From NCBI RefSeq assembly GCF_027744825.2, contig NC_071334.1, positions 62,160,937-62,224,936 on the forward strand: 64,000 nt of DNA. The letters run 5' to 3'. Below, piece after piece: positions 24,501 through 36,289 of the stretch. This stretch comes from Synchiropus splendidus (taxonomy: Eukaryota; Chordata; Actinopteri; Syngnathiformes; Callionymidae). Numbering within the stretch: position 1 is the stretch's first letter; each line of letters begins with the position of its first letter. The notes below the pieces were generated by a model. That model ran no database searches and was not told where the DNA came from. It worked only from the letters and a program-made list of their open reading frames with translations. Made by a program: the position numbers and the translations under genes.

Positions 24501-27500
24501 GATTCTGAATATTAATCATAAATATTGGAAGATTATTTTAGTGGTCAACATCATGGCGACAGAACTATGGGTAAAACACTGACAACATATTATTCAAAAA
24601 AGAATAAATATGCCATTTACTAGTGGGAAATGATGAAAAGATGCCTCATAGTCTGACCTCAAATAAGTTAATATTTATCTTGAAACGTTAGTAATGTTTT
24701 AATGCAGAAAGAGTTCTGAAGAGAGTACTGACGTCTTGACATGCATTGGTCTGTCACACCAACCTCATGATAATCCTAGTCCAACTATTGGAGCGGCACG
24801 GCTGTTTGATGTGACCATCCACTTCCTCATGATAATATTCAAGAGCTGTTGGTTGAGGCTGTGGTCTGGAGGTCGGGCTTCTCATGGAGGATATAATCTC
24901 GCATGTGGCTTCATCTGTGTCCGTGCTGAATGACCCTAGGATCGCCACTTATCCTCCATCAAATTTCACCGTAGGTCCTGGACACTTTGGCTGGCTCCAC
25001 TTTAAAATTTGGCTGAGGATCGGTGAGCTTCAACAAGGCTGGGATCAAGAAGATTTGCATTCGTGAAAGAGGACATGAATCAAGCCACAAAATCATCCTT
25101 GAAGAAAGCTTCCTTCTGCTCTGAGATGCAGGAGCTCATGAAAAATTCAATTCCACAACAAGCCCCTTTAACATCATACTTTGGACTGTTTATGCAGTCT
25201 GTAGTGGTACACTGCTAGATCTCCACCCGTGGTCACAAAGAAAATAAACCTAATCGTGGCATCGCACTCTTAAATCGGCAAATAAAATTATTCCGCAGGC
25301 ACTTCTGGAGTTTCCATGTGAGCCGCTGAGCTCAGGTGTATTGGGTATTTTTCCTCTAAGTTGTTCGGCAGTAATAATATGTTCATGTCCAGGTGAATAT
25401 GTTTCAACTGAGGGACTCCAGGTACACCAAGGGATGTCATTTTAGTGTACTATTACTTCACTTGGGGCACCTTGACGGCAGTGGTGGTGGACGAGGTGAT
25501 AGCAAGAGTCAGGTGTGGAGTCTGTGCAGCGCAGTGGTGACTGTAGATGAACAAATGCCTCCTGCATGACGTACACGCCTGGGCTCGGAATAAGCCTGGC
25601 CAACATAAAGTGGCAGTATGTGGCTGTTTGCTTGAACTAAGGAGGAATTTGGATTTATTTCTAGGATGTTTTCGCTGAACAGCTCATCCATGAATGCGAA
25701 CTGAGGCTGGGGCATCTTGTCAGGATGCCAGCTGGACGCTTCCCTGGTGAGGTGTCCCGGTCCAGATGGGTAAAGGATCTTTGACTGCTGCCTCCGTGAA
25801 CTTGGATAATTCAAGAACATGAAAGAAGCATAAATCTCTTCCAGACTGTTTTGAGATATGAACTACTAAATTTGGAATGAACAGCAGCAGCAGCTTTTTA
25901 CATGCCATATATGGATAATAAATAACAGATAGATTCACAGAAACTATAACCAACACAAGTGTCTTTCTCTTTTGAAAAGAACAGACAGATTGGCTCACGG
26001 AACAGTTGTTCTGTTTAATATCTGAAACTGATCCAACTCCCGCCTGGTCAAAGCCCCCAACACGCCGACACCACCACCTTTACATCCCATCATTTATTAA
26101 TGGTAAGAGGTCTGCATAAAGCATTAGCCGTGTTTGTGATAAACCATTAGTGATGTATTTCATTTCTCTGTAGGAAACTATTGGGATCGTTGGGGGCCGT
26201 TAATATCCGTTAATGTTAAGAGGTGGCGGAAGGGGAAGAGGTTCCTCCCTCCAAGGTGATTAGACCCGTCCATTTAGTTAGAGACACACACACACACACA
26301 AACACATGCGTAGTACATACATATATATAAGACACACCGCAGATGCACATGCTTGAAAACCGACTTCTTATATCGAACGGAAATATGTGCTTTTTTTATG
26401 ACAGTACTAGTATTACAGTATTACATATTATAGTATTACAGTAGTTGTAACGCTTAGTTCCACTGTAATTCTGAGAAATATTTAATATACGGCCTCTGGA
26501 ACATGACCTGAGCCCCTCAACCCTTCAACGTTTGGCTCTTCCCTCCATTGGCATTTGTTTAGTCACCTCTTGTTGTTCATGGTCCGACTCCAGAACAATG
26601 TCTTCACTGCATAAAATGTATATCTAAAAACAAGATTAAAAAAAAAACTCATTGTACTTGTCAACATGTGCGTGAAACAAGTCCAATTATCCGTAAATGC
26701 AGCAAGGTAGTCATTAAAAAATGTATGTTATGAGTTGACATTACTTACAATGTAACTTCTGACAGCCCAAAAATAAGTATAATACACTAAATTGAAGTAT
26801 ATCATAGCAGAAATTTTTTAGATGATTTTGGTACAGCCGCAAAATATTTTTGATGTACTCGAAACTACAGTGTAATAGTCATAGCAGCATCTCTTAAATG
26901 TAACTTTTGTCACGCCTAAACTAAGTATGCATTCCTAAACACGCGCATGAAATCGGCAGAGGCAGGTATTACCTTAAAAGTAACTTTTCACAGCCTCTAA
27001 ATAAGTGACAGACACTAAAAATAAGTTTAACTAATTCTGAATATTCAGAATGAATTGTAAGAACTCATTATTTTTGCACCGTTGCAGCACAACGTACTTG
27101 AAATACCAGCGATAACAGACACTTGGATTAAGCACTTTTAGTTTGTTAGTAAATCTCAAAACAAGATTTATTTTGATGAGACAGTGGCAGAGTTATAAAA
27201 TATCATATTTTCACAATTATGTACCTCATTTTAAGATTATATATTCTCAACAGAAAAGACGAGGTTATGCTTGATTTAGCATTTAAGTGAAAAGTCGAAC
27301 CACAAATAAGAAATTCATGCTTAAAACATGATCAATTATGCACTACATCTAAATTTGTCCTCTAGTTTTGAAGCACATAATTTGTAGTACCAGTCTGATA
27401 CTTAGTCGTGAATGGGGACTCCAATGTTAGCAGGGAACTAAGCAAGTGGCTAAGGAAGTAAGTGGCTGACAAGTCAATGTTGAGTGACTGAGCTCAACAT

Positions 27501-27728
27501 TCCTGCATGTTTTCCTCAGTAACACAAATACAGTCCTTGGCTATGAACAAATGTGGCTCATACAGTATTGTGAAGACCACAAGTTTGTAACGTAATTGAT
27601 GACATCTGTTGTTGAGGTCTCAGGATTGACCCTGTATTCTATACCTTTTATGTACAGTTTCAAATCATGTACGCCGTATAACAACTTTTATACAGGGAAA
27701 ATAAATTAGAACAAAAGAAATTCCCACT

Positions 27729-27935
27729 GACGTTTCACGCCAGACCGATATCGACGCGCCAATTTCGGATCCAAAACGGATCGTCTCATCTCGCTAGTAG
27801 CTGACGACGGTCGGCGCATCATACTATCAAAAGTTATCCTCAATATATCGCGCATTTATTTTTCTTGTTGCTTTCGGCTTTGACGATAGGAGTGTTGCGT
27901 GCGCATGCGCGTTGCACTGCGGCCCACATCCGTTG
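27729..27935 (+). promoter_or_regulatory. Isolated CpG-dense promoter-like segment with NRF1 palindrome
   Basis: About 24 CpG dinucleotides by hand count in roughly 200 bp, flanked by AT-rich DNA with few. Contains the perfect NRF1-type palindrome TGCGCATGCGCG (27900-27911) and an ETS-like ACATCCG (27926-27932). It lies just 5' of a small ORF with a poly(A) signal. Promoter function is inferred. Confidence 0.45.
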
Positions 27936-27988
27936 TTTTGAATTGTGTTGCAAGAGGAAACATTCAGAGAAAAATCATAGAAGTAAGC

Positions 27989-28141
27989 ATGGAAGAATGG
28001 GAATTACCACCTAGTCAAGAGTACAAGGAAGAATTATTTGTTTTAAAACATGCTGCACATTGTAAATGTAATGCAAGAGCTTTTATATATGTCATCTTTG
28101 TTATCATTTTCCAGTACATTGTCTGTCCTGCTGTGATGTAA
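27989..28141 (+). CDS. Hypothetical 50-residue microprotein with hydrophobic C terminus
   Basis: The ATG at 27989 has an excellent Kozak context (A at -3, G at +4) and opens 50 codons ending TAA at 28139-28141. The N-terminal half is hydrophilic (MEEWELPPSQ...), with a short CKC. The last 20 residues are almost entirely hydrophobic (AFIYVIFVIIFQYIV...), like a tail anchor. The frame stays open upstream to a weak-context ATG at 27905, which would add 28 residues. It lies between a CpG-rich NRF1-bearing segment and AATAAA at 28150. I do not recognise the protein. It could be a chance ORF, one exon of a longer gene (a possible donor GTAAGC overlaps the ATG), or a transposon-derived fragment. Confidence 0.35.
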   Translation: MEEWELPPSQEYKEELFVLKHAAHCKCNARAFIYVIFVIIFQYIVCPAVM

Positions 28142-28149
28142 AACGTAAT

Positions 28150-28185
28150 AATAAAATATTACATTTGCGGCGATTGTGTTTGTAA
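28150..28185 (+). terminator. Candidate poly(A) site (AATAAA plus GT-rich element)
   Basis: AATAAA at 28150-28155 is followed about 20 nt later by GATTGTGTTTGTAAGG, the usual arrangement of a cleavage/polyadenylation site. It starts 9 bp after the stop codon of the hypothetical microprotein. Confidence 0.45.
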
Positions 28186-29097
28186 GGTTTCTTTTCAGTT
28201 TATAAGGGGAATTGCACCGCTTTATAAGGGGAGTTATTGGCAGAGCTTGACAGGTATGTCAACACTGCTTTCATGACTAGAGTAAAATAGTTGGCGGACA
28301 TTGACACAACTGCTACCATGACAAAAATTCCGTTCCACCATTTGATGACAGCAAAGATCAAAAGACTCAGACGCCCAAGAAAAACATCACTGTTTCAGCA
28401 TCTGAGCCCTTTTGTTGCCCTAAGCACTCACACTCAGGGTGTCAACACAACTCTCAGTGATCTGGCCTCTTCTTTCGTCGTCTTACCTTCTGTTTTTTTT
28501 CCACCATACAGTCGCTCACTTCGGCCATGAGGAATGACAGCAGTGCCTTTCTGCCCTTACGTGTCATTTCATGTCGCCCCCTATAGCGTTGTCATTTTAC
28601 CCAACTCCACCTTTGTGACCCTTTCATTACTTGTTTTTGCACTTCATATAGACATAGTTTGTTTTTCTTTTAAAGCGGCCTTTATCAGGACCAGAGCTTC
28701 ACTGGTCTTTGTCATATGTGCATCGTTGTTAGCCGTAAAACAGTTTTCCTGGCCTTTTTTCACGAAGCGATGTTTGCCTGAATTCTGTTTGTGGTCCAAG
28801 CTTTTCTCCAGTTCTGCTCAGCGCCTTTACTTTTGTCTCTTGATTCCTCCTTGTTTCCCTCTGTTGTTTTCCGAGTCGCCCTTCTAATATGGGAGCGACG
28901 GCCCTGGTACTGCAGTCCTGAGAACTTATTGCAGGTCACAGAAAAACTGAGTAACATTACTAAACCAAAATGTGAAACAAATGACGCACTTCATGACTTC
29001 ATCTCATCAGGCTCCCAGATGCTGAATATCAGATGATGTCACTCTCTTTGATTCCTGTTCAATCGGTCAGGAGTCAGTCATGAAACACAGCTGTGTC

Positions 29098-29465
29098 TTC
29101 ACCACAATGACCTTCTTTACCCTCCTTCTGTGAGGTCTGCAGACCAGTCCTTCAAATCTGTCCTTTTTTCCTTTTTAAATATTACTGAAGATCCACAACA
29201 CTTTTTAGAAGGTTCACAGGAGGTCTGTAGACTACATCCTTACATCGCTTTTTAGGACGTGGTTTCCAGAGGTTACATACACACAGAAGTTATGAACCTG
29301 AAACCCGGTCTTCAGACTGTGTTAAAATCCTCCCGGAGCAAAACCTTCCATGGAACTTCTTCACATGTTCACAGTCTGAGTCTGTATTCAGTGATAAGCG
29401 ACACGATGACCTTCTTTACCCTCCAACAGTGAGGTCTGCAGACCAGTCCTTCAACATCTGCCTCG
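29098..29465 (+). repeat. Direct duplication of a about 60-bp segment
   Basis: ATGACCTTCTTTACCCTCC followed by GTGAGGTCTGCAGACCAGTC and CTTCAA occurs at about 29106-29155 and again at about 29408-29455, about 303 bp apart in the same orientation. A weaker related word (AGGTCTGTAGACTACATCC) lies between them. Confidence 0.8.
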
Positions 29466-29469
29466 CCTC

Positions 29470-29700
29470 CTAATTGTTTCTAGTGCGGCTAAATCCGACA
29501 GCGGGCCGCTGCTTACGCGCGGCAGCAGCTCCGAATAGTGATTCATGCCCAGAGACATCTAGAGAAAAGGCATCAGTCATGGCCTGCCTGTAGCCCTGCC
29601 GTGTCAGAAGCTCAGTGTGAGCGTAATAAGTCAAGTGCTAATTACTGAACAAGTCAGATTACAAGCGGAGTGTGTTCCAGCTGCTGCCTGATTGTCAAGC
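29470..29700. promoter_or_regulatory. Possible conserved non-coding element
   Basis: Higher complexity than its surroundings, with CpG-bearing words (GCTTACGCGCGGC) and a homeodomain-type CTAATTACTG. Regulatory role is a guess from composition and position between two neural genes. Confidence 0.22.
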
Positions 29701-31030
29701 ATCCCTCCAGCACAAATCAATAGGTCATCATCTCTACATATTACTGCATATCAGGTGGAGGAGGAGATAGCCAGGAGGGAGTCCTCGCAGGGAGAAGGAG
29801 GCTCGGTGACTGAAGAACTAGCCAGCAAAACACGCAGAGAAACATCATGGTGTTTTCAGGAAACTTTGTGCTGCGACAAGATGATCCGAACGTGTTTGTT
29901 GACCAGAAGCGTGAGGGAACTCAAGTTGTTTACCGCAGACAGAATCAAGGTCAAGATTCCTCAAGACTGAGTCACGCTGTTTCTTCTTTGGCATCTGGGG
30001 GAATCAGAAATGAGTCCTGAAGCTACAGTAATCGTTCACTATGAACCAGAGTGGCATCAAGATTAGATCAGACTAGATGAGACTGCTCACCAAAACATCC
30101 CAGGATTATCTGCACCCATGTGAAGCAGAGGTGGACCACTGTATTTGTGTGGCCTTGTGAAAATTGTAACAGAAATTTCTTCATTCATGTCTAATTGTAA
30201 ATATAACTTTTGTTCATTGGCCTTTATTTTCTTTCTCTCTTCTATAAGACTTCTTAAGACTCATCACAGCATCATCCATGACGGAAAAGAACTTGCTTTT
30301 TCTTCAAACCCGCCTTCTTTCAAGAGAAAAAATGGAGATAAATGGTTGCCCTTTCTTTTTTCTCCCTTGCCTCTCATTCTTTTTTTTCTTTCTGAATCTC
30401 TGACTTGTACATTTGGGGTATTTGTGGTTGTGATCTGCTACTGTCACTGCTCACTGTGGATACAATTTGCTGCAGAAGTAGTGCAGATTACTCAGCTGCA
30501 TTTGCTTGGTGAACCGCTTCATGCAGATGGATGGAAGTGGCTCTCTGGATTTAATATTTCTGCCCAAAGCAAGGGAAAAAAAATGCTAAAAGTAGCGTCA
30601 TCTAATTGCATCACAAACCGCCTCTTGTCCTTCTGCCCTGTTTTGGTATTTAAGTTTATTGCTGATTTGTATCTGAATGAGATCAGATCATGATGTTGAG
30701 GAGACTTAAAAAAAAACAGGTCATCTGTCATATCTATTTTTGTCCGATTCCCCCTCTGTCAAAGCCCCAACATCGTGGCCTGTCATATTCACCGACAACC
30801 ACTAACACACAAACCTGCATCCAATTCACCAAATAAACTGTTTGTTTTTCACTGAGTGAGGAAATCAGAGCGCCTGACTCCAACTTGTCTTTCATTTCCT
30901 AGGTGGAGTTCTTTGATCCACTGAAGAACAGGAGCATTCACAGTGGCACGCGGGTGAGAAAGTGCAACATGTGCGAGGAAGGAAAGGAAAAGAACTCGCT
31001 CTAATGAATCGAAATTCCCCGACTACACAA

Positions 31031-31032
<2 letters not shown>

Positions 31033-31077
<45 letters not shown>
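31033..31077. repeat. (AC)n microsatellite
   Basis: About 22 AC units. Confidence 0.95.
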
Positions 31078-31078
<1 letters not shown>

Positions 31079-31480
31079 GGCTGACCCTGATGTCCAGCGC
31101 CGTCCGTCGGCCCCGTATCCTCATTAACCCCTCGGCAGAGGCCACTATTCATCTCCTCGCTCTCGCCTCATTCCAATAATAACATCCTCACCCTGTCGCC
31201 TCCTTTAACTTTTTCAATTAAAAGAGGAGGATCTCTCGATTAACCCTACGCCTCCTTCAGCCATTTTTCCTACATAACATTGTTTTGGAGAGGGCCGCGG
31301 GGACGGGGGGGAGGCAGTATTTCAGCGGCGGGACGCCGCGGCTCATGCTGTGTTGACAGCGAGCGGCAGGCGCGCTGCTGAGTTATGGAGGCGGGATGAA
31401 GAGGGCAAATCATAAGTTTGTATCTTGTCCTGCTGCTGATCTGTGATGGCTGACATAAGTACAAGAGGAGGCACGGCCGG
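31078..31480. promoter_or_regulatory. Possible conserved non-coding / CpG-rich block
   Basis: CpG-rich words around 31300-31380 next to TCAATTAAAAG and CGATTAACCC motifs at 31217-31245. No ORF or splice structure supports a gene. The regulatory call is speculative. Confidence 0.22.
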
Positions 31481-32084
31481 GGTCAACACATCTGTCCGTC
31501 CCTCCATCTGTCCCTCCGTGAGACGGGAGCGCTGTTGCGCCTATCACCAGTCAGATCCCATGATAACTGTCTATAACCTACAGCTGCCTTTTTTTTTAGG
31601 TAGATGACATCACGGTGACGCCATTAAATGTCCTGATGCTGAAGGTAACCTTGCTTTACTGACTTCAATTTCACAGATACCACACATTAGACACAAATGA
31701 GGAACACTTCCAGAGTTCATCTCTGAAGTTCAAGTGTGGGACGATCAAAGGTTTCATTAAGTCCGAGTGGTGGAAGATCTCAGCCCAGTGAAAGATGCTG
31801 GACTTGAACTTCTACCACTGGCATTTTATGTATGTGTTGAAGACGTGCTTTTACCTTCCAGTGTAGTCAAGCAAGTGCGCACGTTTCCCTCTGAAGGTGC
31901 GGGACGGAATTGCAGTGGGCTTAAACATGGCCTCTGGTCTCTGCTCTCCTCTCAGTGCCGATCAATGGACAACATGTTGAGCTCCATACAGGAACAGCTT
32001 CTACAGATCCCATACCTAATTGTGTATGTGCACGCAGGAGGGTGTGCATGTGTGTGTGTGTGAACTTGTATAGCTACACTTGTG

Positions 32085-32903
32085 GGCACCAATCCTTCTA
32101 AGCACACCTCCTTGTGGGGACCTTTTGGCATGTGAGGCTATTTGTGGGAACCGTTTGCTGGTCCCCACAAGGTTAAGACACAATTTGAGGATTAAAGTGT
32201 CAAGATAACTGGGACATTATAATTTAATCTAAGTTTGGTTCAGAGTCCTGGTTAAGGTTAACCATGTGTTTTGGATGGTTTGGTTGAAGGTGAGAGACTG
32301 GGGAAAGCATGAAAGTCAATGCGCGGGCCCATCAAAGATAAAGATACAAACGCGTGTATGTGAGTGTGCATGTGTTAATATTCTTGTGAGGACCAGTCTT
32401 TGACAAGACACTGATTTTGCTTTGTGCAGGCATTTTGGCTGGGCCAGTTTTGAGGGTGAAAACGTCAAAATAACTGGGTCATTATAGGTCTGGTTCAGAG
32501 TCCTGGTTAAGGGTAAACCATGTGTTTTGAATTGTTAAGTTAAGGGTCAGAGGAAAAAGCATCATAGCAATGAGTGGTCCTCATAAGGATAGAGAAACCA
32601 GTATTTCTAGTATAGTATGTGCATGTCTGTGTGCGTGTGTGTGTGTGGTGTGGGGACAAATTCTTGGACATACACCTACTTGTGTGGGCCGTATGCATTT
32701 GTGAGGACCTTTTGCTGGTCTCCACGAGTTTAAGCTTCATATTTGAGGATTAAACCCTCAAAATAACTGTGTCATTAGGGTTTCAGTTTGGTTCAGAGTC
32801 CTGGTTTTGGATGGTTAGGTTCAGGGTGAGAGGCTGGGGAAAAGCATTATGGTGATGAGAGGTCCTCATAAGGATAGAGAATCAAGTATTGGTGTGTGTG
32901 TGT
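32085..32903 (+). repeat. Three tandem copies of an about 270-bp dispersed repeat
   Basis: Copies at about 32085-32371, 32372-32645 and 32648-32903 share, in order: TTGTG[G/A]GGACC, a reverse-complement GGT[C/T]CCCAC box, GGTTCAGAGTCCTGG, CCATGTGTTTTG (partly deleted in the third copy), GAGA..CTGGGGAAAGCAT and GGTCCTCATAAGGATAGAGA (second and third copies). GT-rich runs separate them. A fourth diverged copy is at 1970-2160. The TTGTGGGGACC/GGTCCCCACAAG pair in the first copy could form a short hairpin. It resembles a repeat common in teleost genomes; no coding capacity. Confidence 0.85.
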
Positions 32904-33370
32904 GAAAACATGGTGGAAATGAATACAAACAGCAGGAGAATGTCGATGAGAAGCAAAGGTGACGGTGTATGTTTAAATCACACATGGTGACCAGCCATGG
33001 TTTCAGCCACATTAAAACCAGGGAATGTTGTCGGGAACATTACTCTCATATTAGCTCTCATGTATTCCATGTTTTGGGACCAGCTTGTTGTAAATAAGCA
33101 CAGTTTCTTTGTCACAACTCTGGAGAGCGTGAGTCATCCACGATGATGACATGTTAACAATGAACCATCCCAGAAAACCATGGACAACAGGTCGCGGCAG
33201 AATAACAGGTTCATAATCAGGGGTCACCGGTGACTGTGGCATAAATCACACATCCAGGGAAGTTGTACCCAGATTCCAAGGATGTGGCTTGTCATTCATA
33301 GCAAAGGTTAAAATGGAGGGACGGAGGGAGAGAGCAGCAAAAACAAACCTGCGGTAATAGCAATTTTCTC

Positions 33371-33392
33371 GTGTGTGTGTGTGTGTGTGTGT
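33371..33392. repeat. (GT)n microsatellite
   Basis: About 11 GT units. Confidence 0.9.
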
Positions 33393-33466
33393 TAGTGCGT
33401 GGAGAGATGGGCTGAAAACAACAATGGATCAATAGGTTTACTGTGGCCTCTAGCCAGCGGCTTTAG

Positions 33467-33468
<2 letters not shown>

Positions 33469-33508
<40 letters not shown>
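33469..33508. repeat. (GT)n microsatellite
   Basis: About 20 GT units. Confidence 0.95.
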
Positions 33509-33510
<2 letters not shown>

Positions 33511-33621
33511 TCTGCTATCATCAATTCTTCCATTCAGTCAGCCTGAGGGCCTCGGGCCCCCCCACAGTGATCACATTTATTTTTAGAGGGCCGACAGTTT
33601 CACTACAGGGAAGATTACTGC

Positions 33622-33624
33622 TGT

Positions 33625-33659
<35 letters not shown>
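33622..33659. repeat. (GT)n microsatellite, slightly interrupted
   Basis: About 18 GT units with one TAT interruption near the left end. Confidence 0.93.
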
Positions 33660-33660
<1 letters not shown>

Positions 33661-33859
33661 TCACCGCTGCATCCTTGTATACAAGCCATGTAAAACCTTG
33701 TGTTTGGATTTATCGGTTGGTGGCGCTGAGAGGGAAGAATGCTGCAGTCAGCTCAGCAGGTGTGAAGCCCAGCGCTGGTCGGGGGCGTGGCCACATCACA
33801 CACCTGTGTTTACACTTTACATCAATGACAGCTGAGAAATATTTTGCTTCACTTCACAT

Positions 33860-34000
33860 TAAGGCCTCGGCACACGGCATCGTATCCTGTAAGGCATGTT
33901 ATGAATGTTCATAACCATGTAGGATAACTTATAGCAACATAGCTAAAGCATTATACAGTGCAGAATTTGAGAGAATACGTTTGTATGACATGTTATTTTT
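33860..34000 (+). repeat. Dispersed repeat remnant (partner of 61635-61800)
   Basis: Contains GGCATGTTATGAATGTTCAT and the 18-bp word GTGCAGAATTTGAGAGAA shared with the copy in the WDR7 intron. Confidence 0.5.
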
Positions 34001-35135
34001 TGGTAACAACATCTAGCTGAATCACATTTGGTGATTTTGGAAGTGCGTGTGTTTCGGAAGCATAATGCAATTTTAGCATGTTAAAAAGCTGATTTCCGGT
34101 CTAATGGCTTGAGATGTGTTCATGAACCTTTTCATCAGGACACGTGAGAGCTGGATGTGTTTGGTAGCAGCATGTTTCTAACTGTGATGTACCACAATGT
34201 TGTTATCAAATGACTCAAATGTGACTCATGTACACAGACAAACAAAGCCTAAATCAGCTCCTTCTGCCATGGTAAATTTAGCAGGCTCAGTGACACACAC
34301 TCACACACACACTATTAGTCACTCTCACACAGCTTCACCCCGAATGGCTCAGGATATTACCCATCAACTGGAGCTTGATTAATTAGTCCTTAATTGGTTG
34401 TCATGTCACTGACCAATGGTGTGAGAGCACCCTTGAGGGTGCTGTCACATGAGGGTGAGACAGAGGACACCAGAGAGAGAGAGAGTGAGAGCGCGGAGAA
34501 GCACAGAGAGAGAGGAAAGATTTTGTCAAACATTCGCACTTCACAAAAGAGATGAGTGAGTTGGTGCTGCTGTGTGTGTGTCGCTGAGTCAAGAACTTCA
34601 GGCTGGTGATGCCTGATGTCATCACGCATGCGAGTGCCTTGCCCTTCTGACCCTCAGACCCTCGCTGTTTCCAAATCCAAGATGAGACTGAGCACTTACT
34701 GAACCTTTTCCTCCTGAGAGCCTCCACTTTGGGGCAACCTGCGTGAGTGAGCGTGACAAAGGAAACACCTGAAAGTGTCTCCATCTGGCCGATCACAAGT
34801 CAGGGGGAAAGTGCTCGCTCACATGGAAGACCTCGTACTGTCCCCGCTCGTCTGATGTCCTTCATGATCTCTGTCCCTGAAGCTGCCTCTGGAGGTTCAT
34901 GGATTGTGCAACTCTTTTTCTATTTGTTTGGCTCAAAACTCCAGCAGCTGAAAACAGATGTTCTGGATGGTCTGGACTTTGGTTCTTCGATTCAGATCAG
35001 ATGCCAAATGGATGATGGGCCTGAAACAGCACAGAGTGAACTCCTTAACTCACTGTCCGTGCTGGTGAATCCATCAACCACTCCTTCAAAAATTCCTAAT
35101 AAAAAACAAAAAAAAACACACCAGGACTGAAGTAT

Positions 35136-35645
35136 GGCAGCTGTGAACTGCCATAGTATTTCTATTTATATATTATCTCATTCGTACAACACAATTATTA
35201 CGTTCATACGAGAAAAAAGCGCGGTCGTACATCGGATGTGGGATGACCGGAGACCACAGAGCTGATGCTGCGACAGCAACTGCTTCTCAATGGACGGACT
35301 CAGTGGAACTCAGCGGAGCTCCTTGAGAAGCTGCAGGATGTCCATATTGGGAAGGATGAAACTTTGCTTTCAGGATGACAAAGGCCTGTTGGCCGGACAG
35401 TCCAGCATTTCAATGCTCAGTCTATTGAGAAATAGGTGCCGTCACTCGGCAGTCTCTGGTCATCTGACATCCAACGTACGAACGTGTATTTTTCTCATAC
35501 GAACGTTTTTTCTTGTACAGACATGTTTTTTTTTGTGTACAAACATGTTTTTTTCTCATACGAACGAAATAATTACCTTGTACGAACGTAATAATTATGT
35601 CGTACGAACGAGATAATACATAAATAGAAATAATGGCAGTTCAGG
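35136..35645. mobile_element. Fold-back non-autonomous DNA element with TACGAACG-type subrepeats
   Basis: Left end reads TGAACTGCCAT then TTTCTATTTATATATTATCT; the right end is the inverse (AGATAATACATAAATAGAAA then ATGGCAGTTCA). Inside both ends are multiple copies of a CGTACGAACG/CATACGAACG word. A unique core of about 270 bp (35225-35475) has no long ORF. Left inverted arm is about 35136-35215, right arm about 35475-35645. No clear target-site duplication was seen. Confidence 0.8.
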
Positions 35646-36289
35646 GCTTCCATGCTACAGGACTTATTAGGCCTGGCATGTCAAATGTAGCCCTGGATGT
35701 TATTTATGATATCTGTGGTACAAGTCGCACAATGCAGCACAACAGCTGCCGCTTGTGTTTCAGCTCTCTGCCAATCCAATTCGTAAACATGGCTTATTGT
35801 GGCTCTTCTGAGGCTGAGATTGACTCCTCTGGAAACATTCTAAATTCCTTATGATGGTGTCTGAGGTCTATCAGAGAGCAGAGCATCTTATTGTACCTGT
35901 CTACTGCAGCAGCGTGAGCAGTCCCCATACTGTACGCAGCAGATGATGCCCGCCATTCGCATGTTGCTTTTCCCACAGGCTGGACACAAGCCACCTCTGG
36001 GCGAGTTGGCTCCAGTCGAGCGACACTACAAGGCAGCCACATTTGATGTCATTCAGAAAAAAACAAAAAACAAATAACGAAGCCTCACATTTCCCTCCAT
36101 CCCCAGCAGTTCTCCACAAAACCATCTCAGATCCATTTCATCATCCGAGTGCTAACCGCTAGAGACCAGAGGCGGCAAGTCAGAGTGAATCGTCGCTGGT
36201 TTATTGGAACGGCTCAAACTTTTTTTTGTCTTTAATCAGTGTTTTATGCCTGTAATGAGAAGAGCCCTGCAGGGAGACATATATTCAGA

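Larger units (their letters stand above)
18323..27728. other. Intergenic region, left part
   Basis: No gene recognised. Contains a repeat remnant at 19366-19480, AC/AT/GT microsatellites at 21193-21532, a possible TE fragment near 24285-24345, and AT-rich DNA at 26640-27720 with loosely repeated words (see findings). ORFs here are short and unsupported. Confidence 0.6.

Noticed and set aside
30145..30693. 182-codon plus-strand ORF with hydrophobic stretches
   Set aside because: Does not start with ATG in a good context, has T-rich runs that mimic membrane segments, and shows no recognisable domain, splice or promoter support.
32085..32903. CRISPR-like or coding repeats
   Set aside because: The repeats are about 270 bp, diverged and vertebrate-type; there is no short identical repeat with unique spacers.
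34747..35130. 127-codon plus-strand ORF
   Set aside because: Starts with a non-ATG codon, ends in a lysine-rich A-tract artefact next to a transposon end, and no domain is recognised.
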